From Elephas maximus indicus (taxonomy: Eukaryota > Chordata > Mammalia > Proboscidea > Elephantidae), in contig NC_064822.1 of the NCBI RefSeq assembly GCF_024166365.1, positions 143,660,823 through 143,724,822 on the forward strand: a stretch of DNA of 64,000 nt, in the 5' to 3' direction. The position numbers were made by a program, and so were the translations under genes. Shown here one piece after another: positions 12,409-24,310 of the stretch (the stretch's first letter is position 1; each line of letters begins with the position of its first letter). The notes beneath the pieces were generated by a model. The model did not search any database and was not told the DNA's origin. It saw nothing but the letters and a program-made list of their open reading frames with translations.

Positions 12409-13257
12409 GTGACAGTATTATGCTAGATATCATGGATATTAAGCTAAACAGCATAATCCTTATTTCACAGTTATGGGTTATTGGAGCAGATGACAAAGTA
12501 TGGCAGGGTAATAACAAATGACAGCGAAGAGCACAGTAGAGGAAATCTACTATATTTAGAAAAGCCTTCCTGTAAGAAGCAATATACAAGGACAGATCTG
12601 AAGGCAAAGTAAGAATTATCCAGGCAAGTAAGAAAAGAATGTTCTAGCAAAATGAAACAATGCATGAGAGGGCAGGGGAGTGAGAACAAGGCATAAAACA
12701 ATAAGAAACTGAAAGTCCGGGGGGACCACTTGAGGATGTGGTAAAAGACAAGAAAGGGGAGACAAATGAAGGTCAGATCACAATGGGCATCATAAGTCAT
12801 GTTGAGGAATTTGGAGTTCATTTGGGGCGCAATAGAAGAAATCATTATTTTCCTGAGTTCTCATCTGTCTCAGGCTCACAAGGCCAATTTTTTGGGTCAT
12901 AATTTGGCATAAGGCTGCTCTAAATTTTCTCAGTCATTGTACTGTTGTCACTATTGCCGTTCTATATCTTTTGGACTACATTTTCTGTACATTTACTGTT
13001 TAATTACTTTCTTTTGGGTTCAGTTTGCCTTCTTGATGTATGCGTTAAACAGGCTGGTATTACAGCATATACTGTTTTCACAGTGAACATGAGTTTTCTG
13101 GGCTACCTGAAACAATAGTATTATTTGCAACTTCTGAACAATTTCATCTGTGAATTTCTTCTCTCAGCAGTACCTGAAGATGTATTTCTGCTTTCTCCAA
13201 GGTAAACTGATACCATCCAGGTAAATTGAAACAGGGAATATTACCCTCCAGGAAACA

Positions 13258-13287
13258 ACATTGGCACACACACACACATACACACAT
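13258..13287 (+). repeat. CA microsatellite
   Basis: Short imperfect CA/TACA array in otherwise single-copy DNA. Confidence 0.75.
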
Positions 13288-13309
13288 TAAAAAACCTTCA
13301 ATGATGTCC

Positions 13310-14795
13310 TGTTTCCCTGAAGATAGATTCCACACTGTTTAACATGGTTTATAAGGCATTTTATGACTTTATAAGTAAGTCCTAACTATTTCTTCACCTC
13401 ACCGTTACTGACCACTGTGTATTCTCTCCCTGCTCCATCCCACTTCACCCCACCTCAAGCTTTAACTTTGTTTCATAGATTGAAATGGGCATATGCTTTG
13501 CTTACTTTCATCTCTAGTCATTTTCATATGCTGTTACCTCTATTGGGAATGCTTGTCTGCATCTTTGTTCTGCACAACCCCTATCTATTCTTCCAGTCTT
13601 AACTTAAAAATCATTTCCTGTAAACAGCCTTCTCTAGATTACTTCCCTTCTTCAAGTGCTCCAAGAATGGTGATGTGCTCCCATACTCCCAGAGTAGGTA
13701 GTTGATTAATTGTCTGTCTTTCTTACTAAACTGTAAGTTCTATGACAGTAGTAACCATTTAGGTCATTTAGATATTGCTCCTTGCTACTAGTCAGGATTG
13801 ACTTGATGGCATCATGTTAGGTTTGATTTTTGGTTTGGTATATTTTTTTTTATATCCCTATTAGCTTTTATTAGCTAGCAAAATGCCTGGTACATTGTTG
13901 TTGTTGTTAGGTGCCATCAAGTTGGTTCTGACTCATAGCAACCCTATGCACAACAGAAAGAAATATTGCCCCGTCCTGTGTCATCCTCAAAATCATTTTT
14001 ATGGCTGAGACCATTGTTGCAACCACTGTGTCAATCCATCTCGTTGAGGATATTCCTCTTTTTGGCTGACCCTTTACTTTACCAAGCATGATGTCCTTCT
14101 CCAGGGACTGGTTCCTCCTGATAACATGTTCAAAGTACATGAGATGCAGTCATGCCATCCTCACTTCTAAGGACCATCCTGGCTGTACTTCTTCCAAGAC
14201 AGATTTGTTTGTTCTCTGGAAGTCAATTCTTCTTTGGTCTTCCTTATTCATTGTCCGGGTTTCACATGCATATGAAGCCATTGATAACACTGAGGTTTGA
14301 TTCAGGGGCACCTTAGTCCTCAAGAGGTCTTTTGCAACAGATTTGCCTAATGCAGTACATCATTTGATTTCTTAACTGCTGCTTCCATGGGCATTGATTA
14401 TAGATCCAAGTAAAATGAGATCCTTGAGAACTTCAACATTTTCTCTGTTGACCATGAGGTTGCTTATTGGTCCAGTAGTGAGGATTCTTGCTTTCTTTAT
14501 GTTACAGTGCAGTTCATACTGAAGGCTGTAGTCTTTGATCTTCATCAGTAAGGGCTTCAAGTGCTCTTTGCTTTCAGCAAGCAAGGTTGTGTCATCTGCA
14601 AATCACGAGTTCTTAATGTGTCTTCCTCCAATCCTGATTCCCCATTCTTCTTCATATAATCCAGCTTCTTGGGTTATTTTCCCAGCATACAGATTGATAA
14701 AGTATGGTGAAAGGATACACCCTTGACACACACCTTTCTTGATTTTAAATATTGCAGTATCCCCTGGCATAATATATATATGCTGAATGAATGAG
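13310..14795 (+). mobile_element. L2 3' end, split by an RTE
   Basis: Follows the L2 3'-region order: TTTAACATGGTTTATAAGGC, a pyrimidine-rich block, TAAACTGTAAGTTCTATGAC, AAAATGCCTGGTACAT, then after the RTE, CTGGCATAATATATATATGC and GAATGAATGAG. The interruption falls in the typical CCTGGCACATAG region. Confidence 0.65.
13893..14766 (-). mobile_element. RTE-type LINE, 5'-truncated, antisense
   Basis: On the plus strand it begins GTTGTTGTTGTTAGGTGCC (reverse of the RTE tail) and continues with reverse complements of the RTE C-terminal and RT regions, for example the complement of YFEHVIRRNQSLEKDIMLGK (14140-13907) and of LAESKEHLKPLLMK. Possible diverged duplication: CCTGGTACAT on the left, CCTGGCATAA on the right. 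The reading frame is broken. Confidence 0.85.
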
Positions 14796-14799
14796 TGGT

Positions 14800-15092
14800 G
14801 GTAACTACCTACTATTAAGTACTATACAAAACTCTTTATAAGCATCATCTGAATTTAGCCTTATTTAATATTACTGCTATTATGGGGCAGTTCTACTCTG
14901 TCCTATAGGGTCGCTATGAGTAGGAATCGACTCGACGGCACTGGGATGGGATCCCAATTTTACACATAAGGAAGCCGGGCCTTGAAATGTGAAACTTGTC
15001 CAAAATCACACAACTTATAAGAGACAAAGCATAGACTCAAATCAAGTACTGTCTGACTCAAGAGCCTGAGCTCTTAACCCTTACAATAATCT
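14800..15092 (-). mobile_element. MIR, interrupted by half an AfroSINE
   Basis: Plus strand shows ACTCTTTATAAGCATCATCT, then (after 14881-14945) CCAATTTTACACATAAGGAA, CTTGTCCAAAATCACACAAC and GAGCCTGAGCTCTTAACCC, the reverse-complement MIR order. Confidence 0.6.
14881..14945 (+). mobile_element. AfroSINE, 3' half only
   Basis: Starts in the middle at TATGGGGCAGTTCTACTCTG and runs to the tail GACTCGACGGCACTGGG. A 5'-truncated insertion into MIR. Confidence 0.85.
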
Positions 15093-15367
15093 TTTCCAGG
15101 TTCTCCCTTTTATATGTACTCCTTGGTCCTTGACTATCCCTGACTAACAACTTGTTTGGTCCACATCAAAGACGTTGTAGAAACTAGAGAGACCTCATAC
15201 AACATTAAAATATTCTTAAGTTTTCTTTCTCCATCTGCCTCCTGTTGGATAAATGTTAGCTACACAGGTTCATTTATCAATATTTCCACTTGTATTTTGA
15301 CTTGTTATATTTTCATAATGTGCTCTTCAAATTCTGTTAATTTGCTTGTACAGTAGATTAAAAATAG

Positions 15368-15442
15368 AAACCCTGGTGGCACAGAGGTTAAGTGCTACGT
15401 CTGTTAACCAAAGGGTTGGCAGTTCAAATCCGCCAGGGGCTC
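15368..15442 (+). mobile_element. AfroSINE, 5' head only (no tail)
   Basis: AAACCCTGGTGGCACAGAGG through the B-box-like AGTTCAAATCC to CAGGGGCTC, where similarity stops without the middle or 3' tail. Possible 10-bp flanks CTTGTACAGT (15345-15354) and CTTGTTCAGT (15443-15452), one mismatch. A head-only copy is unusual for reverse-transcribed SINEs. Confidence 0.8.
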
Positions 15443-15452
15443 CTTGTTCAGT

Positions 15453-16008
15453 TTATTTTTGTTAATTAGAGGGAACATTTCAGATAAGTTGGAAGTATAG
15501 TTAAAATATTTGTACTCTTTTGCTCTTAGTACATCTTTTGACTGCATAACAATGGAAACTAATGTCATCAAAGAGAAATTTGGAGTAGGTGTGCCACTTC
15601 CTCTGCAAGCTTCCTAAGTGTTATCTTGGTAATCCAAGCTGATTTAGTGTATTTTTGAGGGATGGAGGAAAAGTATTTGCCACAGATCCCAAGTCTCTTA
15701 GAACCAGATCTTGCACAAAATCCTCGATCAAATTATGAAAAGCAAAGTTATAGCAGTTCAGTTAAACATTTACATCATTTTTTATTTTGGATTAATTCAA
15801 ATATATAGTATATAAAACCCTTTTTAAATGTTATTTTCCAGTAATATTTGTGGAAAAACAACTATATTAGGGCGTTATCATAGAAATTGCAAATAAAATT
15901 TATCATTCAGTTATATACGGTATAACTAAATCTCTAGGTTAGATTTAATTTTGTTGTTACTGCAAAAGTCTTTGCTTTTCTCTACATAACTGTTTTGATT
16001 TTCATATC
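15453..16008. other. Unassigned DNA
   Basis: No gene, RNA or repeat recognised. Confidence 0.4.
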
Positions 16009-16399
16009 ATCTTAGTTATCTAGGGCTGCTGTAACAGAAATATCACAAGAGGATGGCTTTAACAAATAGATACATTTTTTTCTCTCAGTTTAGTACCTAG
16101 AATTTCAAATTCAGGGTGCCGTTCTCTGTCAGCTCTGGAGGAAGGCCCTTGTCTCCTCTGAGCTTCTGCTTTTAGGCAGTCTTCATGTGCTTGGACATCT
16201 CTCTCTCCTCATCTCTGCTTTGCTTTCTTGTTTAATCTCTTTTATATCTTAAAAGAGATTGACTCCAGACATGCCCCACACTAATCCTATCTCATTAACA
16301 TAACAAATACAACCCATTCCCAAATGGGATTATAACCACAGGCATAAAGGTTGGGATTTACAACACATATTTTTGGGAGACATAATTCAATCCATAACA
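16009..16399 (-). mobile_element. MaLR-like solo LTR, diverged
   Basis: Same family as 19334-19862, 38099-38773 and 53623-54156. The plus strand shows TCTTAGTTATCTAGGGCTGC, TTCAAATTCAGGGTGCCG, AAAAGAGATTGACTCCAGAC and ATAATTCAATCCATAACA. Shorter than the 530-bp copies through internal loss. No target duplication is visible. It is non-coding. Confidence 0.72.
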
Positions 16400-17144
16400 C
16401 GCAGAAATTAAAGAATTTAGTTACATATCTCAGTTACAACTTAACTTGTTTTTTAAATTAGTACAAAGGCCTTTATAGTTTTGAGGCTCAAAGTTATTTC
16501 CCTTCTATAGTCTTATGGAATGCTACAGTATCTAATACTGATAAAATCAATATGCATTGCTCATCTGGTAGAAAATAAGGAAATTTGCAGGTATAAAATT
16601 GTCACTTTTCTGTTACTGTGTAATCCTGGAAAGAATATATTTTCAAGTTGAAAGAAATTTTGTCTTTTTTTTAAAGCAAAAATTTTTATTTAGTTCCTAA
16701 CTGTGGTCTATGAGTCGTTCAAAACAGTGTTAGGCAAAGAATGAAGTAAATGTTTAATTAATTTCCTAAAAACATCTAATCCCGGGAAGACAATGCATGC
16801 AGCAGGCATCCACTTAGCTGAGCTTCTACTTCTCCTGTAGTTGTCTATAAAAGGGGGCTCATTTGTTTGTTTTTAATGTTTTTCTATTACAGAGAACTTC
16901 AAAAAAGTGTGATCTTGATGATAACGAGAGGATATTCTATTTGGGAGAAGAGGTGCTGTCAAGGGATCTTTAAAGTGATTGGTCTTTTTCTAAGGTTCAT
17001 AAGTTAAGATCTTTCTTAGGTAGCCTGGGTGCCCTGAACCTAGAATAGCTATTGAGTGTACTCCAGTTTGTAAAACAATTATTAGTTAAGATACTGAACA
17101 AGTAAGGAAAATTTGGCATTATTTCACCAAGTTATATTAAGAAG
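16400..17144. other. Unassigned DNA
   Basis: No gene seen. TATAAAAGGGGG at about 16846 resembles a TATA box, but nothing downstream looks like a transcription unit. Confidence 0.4.
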
Positions 17145-17312
17145 CAGTGGGTAAGAGTCCAGCTGCTAACAAAAAGGTCAGTGGTTGGAACCCAGCAGCC
17201 TTTCCTTGAGACAAAGACATGGCAGGCTGCTTCCGTAAAGATTACAGCCTTAGAAACCTTATGGGACAATTATATTTTGCCCTATAGCATCTTGCTATGA
17301 GTCTGATTCAAC
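17145..17312 (+). mobile_element. AfroSINE, long subfamily
   Basis: Carries the extra middle segment (ACAAAGACATGGCAGGCTGC, then TTCCGTAAAGATTACAGCC) absent from short copies. The head is degraded and the tail ends near ATGAGTCTGATTCAACTCC. Confidence 0.8.
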
Positions 17313-17488
17313 TCCAAACCAAAATCAAACCAAACCCAGTGCCGTTAAGTCGATTCCGACTCATAGAGACCCTACAGGACAGAGTAGAACTGCCCCATAG
17401 AGTTTCTAAGGAGCGCCTGGCAGATTCAAACTGCTGACCCTTTGGTTAGCAGTCGTGGCACTTAAACACTATGCCACCAGGGTTTCCG
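17313..17488 (-). mobile_element. AfroSINE, short subfamily, tail-to-tail with the preceding copy
   Basis: Plus strand: CAAACCCAGTGCCGTTAAG, CGATTCCGACTCATAG, through ATGCCACCAGGGTTTCC. It abuts the 3' end of the long copy at 17145-17312 in the opposite orientation, so it probably inserted into that A-rich tail. Confidence 0.87.
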
Positions 17489-17908
17489 ATGGCAGTGTTT
17501 GTTTGTTTAATACTTGTTTTGTATTGGGGCCAAATTACATGATTATTCTTGAATCTCCAGGAGCCCCAAATAAAGTGTAGATGTTGAATGTTGAAGTTAT
17601 TTTTCATTTGTTTTGGTAAGTTCCTTATAGCTTTCTAATACGGACCTTTGAAGCAAAGGTTGAGAATAGTTGAAGAATTAATCACCTGTCTGGCCAAGAG
17701 TTACACCAGAATATAGATTCTAGGAGAAAGAGCTTACTAAACTTAAGTCAATGTGGGACCCAGTATTGAAGCTCCATGAAATAAAAACATTGTAGATAGA
17801 AGGGGCAATGCACCATTAGCAAACCCAAGCCATCTCTAATTTTGGATACTTTGAAGACTTTTGGTCACAGATGTCAGAATCAGGGTCTAAAGGTTATAGT
17901 AAGGACCA

Positions 17909-18020
17909 GAATAAACCTGTTGCCATTGAGTTGATTCCAACTCATAGTGACCCTATAGGACAGAGCAGAAATGCCCCATAAGGTTTCCAAGGCTGTATTC
18001 TTTACATAAGCAGACTGCCA
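17909..18020 (-). mobile_element. AfroSINE, long subfamily, 5'-truncated
   Basis: Tail block (ATTGAGTTGATTCCAACTCA) and middle block (GGACAGAGCAGAAATGCC), then the long-form segment (AAGCAGACTGCCACA) where it stops. Confidence 0.8.
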
Positions 18021-18054
18021 CAATCAAGGACAAGAATAAGAAGGATCAAAGCCC

Positions 18055-18665
18055 CATAGCTTTGCAAGCATAAACCAGATAATGTCACTCCTGATCAAGA
18101 AATCCATCCAATCTTTCTCAACTGAGAGACTGAGAGTTAGTGTAAAATCTAAATTCTTTTTCATAGTCTGTAAACTCCAATCTCATAATCAAGCCCATTC
18201 CTATCTCTCTTAGTGCGTTTCTTAAACCTTAAATATCATTTAACAACACTTGTGTACTTTCTAACTTTCATATGTGCTAAGCTTGTTCCAACTATGGAGA
18301 ACTTGTGCTTGTTGGTCCCTCCGTCCTTCAGTCTAAAGTTCTCTTCCCCCAGATATTCATATGACTGGTTCCTACCTATAATTCAGGTCATAGTAAATAT
18401 CATCTCCTTAAAGAGATTTCCCTGGTCAGTTAGTCATTCACTGGCCCTTTACTTTGCTTAATTTTTTCATAGTCCATATCCCTATCTAAAATGATATTTA
18501 TGTATTTTGTTATCATGTACCATTTTTTCTATTTCTACCCATTAAAATGTAAACATCATTAGATTATGCAAAGACATGTCTGTCTTCTAAATCTTCCTAC
18601 CCATATATATCTGACATTCAGTAGCTCTTTTGATAAAAGGCTGCCTGAATGAATGAGCATTCATT
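18055..18665 (+). mobile_element. L2 3' region, diverged
   Basis: Follows the order of an L2 3' end: ATAATGTCACTCCTGATCA, TAAACTCCAATCTCATAATC, pyrimidine-rich middle, ATTAAAATGTAAACATCATT, and CCTGAATGAATGAGC at the end. An 82-codon open frame inside (18213-18461) is not a gene. Confidence 0.55.
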
Positions 18666-19333
18666 GAATATCCATTTGAGCAAGCACAGTATCAGAGGAG
18701 TCTGGGAGAAAGCCGAAGGTCCAAGAAGGCACTCACATCTGGGAGATTTGGTGAACATCAGTCACGGCATGAGCATGACTGACAGGCTGAAACTTTCATA
18801 GGTAGAGATTTATGAAAACATGCAATTATGGAAACTAATACTAAGAACAAAATTCTAAGCCCTAGGAGGCTACTAAAATATTCCCAAATAGTATAATTTT
18901 TTAGTTAATAAGCTACTCCCTAGGTTAATGCATTTGGATATTGCATTAACTCTTTTAGAATTGTAAGCTTCAGTTTTCATAGCTTGAGATTGCTCTTGCC
19001 CATAGCGTAGCCTATTTGCTACTTAAATTAACTCTTTTAGGATAGTAACCTTTTATCCTATTGTTGCAGTTTTGGTTTACTAAATATTGTTGATTGTTAC
19101 ATAGCATATTTAGAATTTGTATTAACTCTTTGATTTCAAAAGTTAAACATCCTTAAATGCAGTGAGGCAGGATTATTCTTTTTTTTTTCACTTGGTAGGT
19201 GATATTTTATTTTTTTATTCTGTTGTGTTTTAGGTCAAAGTTTACAGCTCAGGTTAATTTCTCATACAAAAATTTATACACATATTGTTATGTGACCCTA
19301 GTTGCAATCCCTACAATGTGACAGGACACTCCC

Positions 19334-19862
19334 TGTCATGGAATGAATTGTGTCCCCCCAAAATATGCATCAACTTGGCTAGGCCATGATTCCAAGTGTT
19401 CTGTGGTTCTCCTCCATTTTGTGACTATAATTTTATGTTATAGAGGATTAGGGTGGCATTATAACACCCTTGCTAAATTCACATCCCTAATCCAATGAAA
19501 AGGGAGGTTTCCCTGCAGTGTGCCCTGCACCACCTTTTATCTTACAAGTCATGAAAAGAAAGGGAAGCAAGCAGAGAGGTGGAGACCTCATACCATCAAG
19601 AAAGTTGCACCAGGAGCAGAGTGCATCCTTTGGACCTGGGGTCTCTGCACTGAGAAGCTCCTAGTTCAGGGGAAGATCAATGAGAAGCACCTTCCTCCAG
19701 ATCCAACAGAGAGAGAAAGCCTTCCCCTGGAGTTAATGCCCTGAATTTGGACTCCTAGCCTACTAAAAAAAAAAACAAAACACAGTGAGAAAATAAATTT
19801 CTCTTTGTTAAAGCCATCCACTTGTGGTATTTCTGTTATAGCAGCGCTAGATGACTAAGACA
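19334..19862 (+). mobile_element. MaLR-like solo LTR with 5-bp target duplication
   Basis: Begins TGTCATGGAATGAATTGTG and ends GATGACTAAGACA (TG...CA), flanked by CTCCC at 19329-19333 and 19863-19867. The 3' part resembles MLT1-type LTRs: CTGAATTTGGACTCCTAGCC, GAAAATAAATTTCTCTTTG, TTCTGTTATAGCAGCGCTAG. It inserted into the L1 3'UTR and so postdates it. There is no internal retroviral gene; the 74-codon frame inside is not coding. Confidence 0.88.
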
Positions 19863-21110
19863 CTCCCCCTTTCCACCCTGCGTTTCCTGTGTCCATTTAA
19901 CCACCTCCTATCTCTTTCTGCCTTCTCATCCTGCCTCCGGACAGGAGCTGCCCATTTAATCTCATGTACTGAACTAAGAAGCAAACTCTTCATGAGTATT
20001 ATTTTATGTTTTATAGTCCAGTCTAATCTCTGTCTGAAGAGTTGGCTTCAGGAATGGTTTTATTTCTGGGTTAACAGAGAGTTTGGGGGCCATGTCTTCT
20101 GGAGTTCCTCTAGTCTCAGTCAGAACATTCTTTTTTTTTTTTTCCGTGAACTGGAGTTCTGCATCACACTTTTTTCCTGCTTTGTCCAGGGCTCTCTGCT
20201 GTGTTCCCTGTCAGGGCGATCATTGGTGGAAGCCGGGCACCATCTAGGCCTTCTGGTCTCAGGCTGATAGAGTCTCTGATTTACGTGGCCTTTTCTGTCT
20301 CTTGGTCTAATACTTTCCTTGTGCCTTTGGTGTTTTTCATTCTCCTTTGCTCTTTTGGGACAAATTGATACAAGCTTTTAAGACCCCAAAAGTCACTCAC
20401 CAAAGTTGGATGCACAACATATTCTTGGTAAACTTTATTATGCCAGTTGACCTAGATGTCCCCTGAAACTATGGTCCTCAGGCCCCCACCCATTCTACTC
20501 TGTCCCTCAAAGTGTTTGGTTGTATTTAGGAAATTCTTAGCTTTTGGTTTAGTCCAGTTGTTCTGACTTTCCTTGTATTATGTGTTGTCCTTCCCTTCTC
20601 CTAAGATAATTCTTGCCTACTGTCTAGTTAGTGAATACCCTTCTCCCTCCCTCCCCACCCTCGTAACCATCAAAGAATGTTTTCTTCTTGTTTAAAATTT
20701 TTCTAGAGTTCTTATAATAGTGGTCTCATACAACATTTTTCCTTTTGCGACTAATGTCACTCAGCATAATGTTGTGAGATGTTTCGAGGATTCATCATTG
20801 TACTTTCTCATTGCTTAGTGTTCCATTGTGTGACTATAATTTGTTTATACATTCGTCTGTTGATGGGCACCTAGGTTGTTTCCATCTTTTTGCTACTGTG
20901 AACAGTGCTACAATGAACATGGGTGTGCATATATCTATTCCTGTGAAGGCTCTTATTTAGCTAGGATATATCGCAAGGAGTGGGATTGCTGGATGGCAGT
21001 ACTTCTAGTTCTAGTTTTTTAAGGAAGCTCCAAATCACTTTCCAAAGTGGTTGTACCATTTTACATTCCCACCAGCAGTGTATAAGTGTCCCAGTCTCTC
21101 CACAACCTCT

Positions 21111-23482
21111 TCAACATTTATTATTTTGTGTTTTTTTGATTAATGCTAGCCTTTTTGTGCTGAGGTGGTATCTCACTGTAGCTTTGATTTGCATTTCTCT
21201 AATGGCTAATGATGGTGAGCATTTCTTCAAGTATCTGTTAGTCACCTGAATGTCTTCTTTGCTGAAGTGCCCATTCACATCCTTAGCTCTTTTTTTAATT
21301 GGGTTGTTTGTCTTTTTGTTGTTGAGGTTTTGCCATATCTTGTAGATTTTAGAGATTAGGTCCTGATCACATATGTCATAGCCAAAATTTTTTTTTCCCG
21401 GTCTGTAGGGTGTCTTTTTACTCTTTTGGAGAAGTCTTTGGATGAGCATAAGTGTTTGATTTTTAGAAGCTCCCAGATATCTGTTACTGTTCTGGTGCTT
21501 GTGCATTGTTAGTAATGTTTCATGTAGTGTTTATGCCACATATTAGGGCTTCTACTGTTGTCCCTATTTTTTCTTCCATGATCTTTATTGTTTTAGATTT
21601 TATATTTAGGTCTTTGATCCATTTTGAGTTAGTTTTTGTGCATGGTGTGAGGTATGTGTCTTGTTTCATTCTTTTGCAGATGGGTATCCAGTTATGCCAG
21701 CACCATTGTTAAAGAGAGTGTCTTTTCCCCATTTAACAGACTTTGGGCCTTTGTCAAATATCAGCTGCTCATATGAGCATGGGTTCATGTCTGGATTCTC
21801 AATTCTGTTCCATTGTTATATGTGTCTGTTGTTGTACCAGGACCAGGTTGTTTTGACTACTGTGGCAGTATAATAGGTTCTAAAATAAGGTAGTATGAGG
21901 CCTCCCACTTTGTTCTTCTTTTTCAGTGTTGCTTTACTTATCTGAGGCCTCTTCTCTTTCCACATGAAGTTGGTGATTTGTTTCTCCATCTCATTAAAAA
22001 TGTTGTTGGAGTTTGGATCTGGATTGCATTGTATTTATAGATCACTTTGGGTAGAATTGACATTTTCACAATATTGAGTCTTCCTATGTTTTTCTACTTA
22101 GGTAGGTTTCTTGCAGTGGTGTCTTGTAGTTTTCTTTGTATAGGTCTTTTATATCTCTGGTTAGATTTATTCGTAAGTATTTTGTCTTCTTGGGGGCTAT
22201 TGTAAATGATACTGTTTTGGTGATTTCCTCTGGAATATTCTCTTTGTTGGTATAGAGGAATCCAACTGATTTTTGTATGTTTATCTTGTATCCTCATACT
22301 GTGCAGAAATCTATTAGTTCCAGTAGTTTTCTTGTGGATTCTTTGGGGTATTCTGTGTATCAGATCATATCATCTGCAAATAGGGATACATTTAATTCTT
22401 CTTTACCAATTTGATGCCCTTTATTGGAAACCCTGGTGGTGTAGTGGTTAAGTGCTATGGCTGCTAACCAAAAAGTCAGCAATTCGAATGCACCAGGTGC
22501 TCCTTGGAACCTCTATAGGACAGTTCTACTCTGCCCTATAGGGTCACTATGAGTCAGAACCGACTCGACGGCAGTAGGTTTGGTTTTTTTTTTTTTTTTT
22601 TTGGTTTATTTCTTTTTCTTGATGAATTGCTCTGGCTAGGACCTCCAGCACAATGTTGAATAAGAGTGGTGATAAAGGGCATCCTTGTCTGGTTCCCGAT
22701 CTCAAGGGGAATGCTTTAAGAGTCTCTCCATTTAGGATGATGTTGACTGTTGGCTTTGTGTAAATACCGTTTATTATGCTGAGGAATAGTCCTTTGATTC
22801 CTATTTTGCTGAGAGTTTTTATCACAAATGGGTGTTGGACTTTGTCAAATGCCTTTTCTGCATCAATTGATAAGATCGTGTGGATCTTGTCTTTTGTTTT
22901 ATTTATATGATGGATTACATTACTTGTTTTTCTAATGTTGAAACATCCCTGAATACCTGGTATGAATCCCACTTGGTCATGGTGAATTATTTTTTGATAT
23001 GTTATCGAATTCTATTGGCTAGAAATTTGTTAAGGATTTTTGCGTCTATGTTCATGAGGGATATAGGTCTATAATTTTCTTTTTTTGTGGAGTTTTTACC
23101 TGGTTTTGGTGTCAGCGATATGCTGGCTTCATAGAATGAGTTTGGGAGTATTCCACCCTTTTCTATGTTCCAAAATACCTTTAGTTGTAGTGGTTTTAAC
23201 TCTTCTCTGAAAGTTCAGTAGAACTCTGCAGCGAAGTTGTCTGGGCCAGGGTTTTTTTGTTTGTTTGTTTTTGGGAGTTTTTTAAATTACCTTTTCAATC
23301 TCTTCTTTTGTTAAGGGTTTATTTAGTTGTCCTACCTCTCTTTCTGTTAGTTTAGGTAGGTAGTGTATTTCTAGAAATTCTTCCATTTCTTCTAGGTTTT
23401 CAAATTTGTTAGAGTACAATTTTTCATAGTAACCTGATACGATTCTTTTAATTTCAGTTGGGTCTGTTGTGATATCACCCAT
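21111..23482 (-). pseudogene. L1 ORF2 remnant (RT and C-terminal part)
   Basis: Scattered minus-strand frames retain RT motifs: [15 protein letters not shown] and [20 protein letters not shown] (22972-22600), and GDITTDPTEIKRIVSGYYEK (23482). Multiple frameshifts, stops and the SINE at 22427-22604 destroy it. Opposite-strand frames here are shadows. Confidence 0.85.
22427..22604 (+). mobile_element. AfroSINE, short subfamily, inside L1 ORF2
   Basis: GAAACCCTGGTGGTGTAGTG, B-box-like CAATTCGAATGCACC, tail ACCGACTCGACGGCAGTAGG with a T-rich run. It sits where the L1 at 60.57 kb reads CCTTTTATTTCTTTG without interruption. Confidence 0.9.
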
Positions 23483-23529
23483 CTCATTTCTTATTCGGGT
23501 TACTTGACATTTTGCCTTATAGCTGATAC

Positions 23530-24310
23530 AGCGAAGTTAGGCTTCTGGTATATACCATGTTGTACTATGCCAATGAAGGTCTACACTGTTGAAATGGGCC
23601 CTTCCCCTCCCCTCCCCCAGTAATAGGCAGCGGTGAAAGGCATTCAAAGTCCATGGACCCCTTATGCCTGTGCTTAAGCAAAGGGCTGTGCCTGCCTTGA
23701 GTTCCTGGCTTAGGGTAGCTGGCAGGTTATTTTTTCCTGTTTGTTAATTTGTTCCCTCTCCAAAGCTGGGGGAATGGCTCGGGATTTGAGACAGGTCCCA
23801 TTTCTGTTCCAGGGGCACAGCAATCCCTGAAGCTGGACCAGGACCAGACAGAGCTGAGGGGGGATGGATAAGTGGGAGAGAGGTACATTTCAGAATGGGG
23901 AAGGGTTTTTTCTTTTCTTTCTTTCTTTTTTTTTTTTTTGATCCCACATGGTAGGTTAGATGCTTGCACTCAACTTTCACAGATTCAGAGCCGCTTCTCC
24001 CTGGTTTCGAAGACTTAGGCAGACTCTCTGCCGCTTGATTTGTCCCAGTGTGGAAAATGCCGCCAGAGCGCTACTGCTTGCTTGTCCTGTGAATCCCGGC
24101 TGATCTAGCCTGCACGGTGCCAGCCGGGTCAGGTGTGACAAATCCTCATTGCTTCTGAACTGTCTCTGCCTCCCTGTGTTGCTCAGTCCAACTCCTTTGT
24201 CTTTAATGTTCCAGCTCCTAGTTGTCATATATAATCGATTCACTTGTTTTTTTCAGGTCTTTGTTGTAAAAGGGACCATAGGAAGCATCTAGCTACTCCA
24301 CCGTCTTGGC
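23530..24310 (-). promoter_or_regulatory. L1 5'UTR (internal promoter), probably decayed
   Basis: Minus-strand L1 5'UTR homologous to 1-723. At its 5' end the YY1-like core found in the other copy (GCCATCTTG on the plus strand at 706-714) is CCGTCTTGG here, so that site is altered. CpG-bearing, with GGAGGGGAGGGGAAGGG purine tracts. Activity is not inferable. Confidence 0.6.

Larger units (their letters stand above)
10590..12840 (+). mobile_element. L2 fragment, split by an RTE
   Basis: The left part (CATTCATTCAACCAGTG, then TACTTACTACGTG) and the right part (12417-12840, purine-rich) fit the L2 pattern of a CATTCATTCAAC start followed by purine-rich sequence. The RTE at 10681-12408 interrupts it exactly between target duplications. 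Confidence 0.5.

Noticed and set aside
16843-16860. TATA-box-like TATAAAAGGGGG
   Set aside because: No downstream coding exon, CpG block or other promoter evidence.
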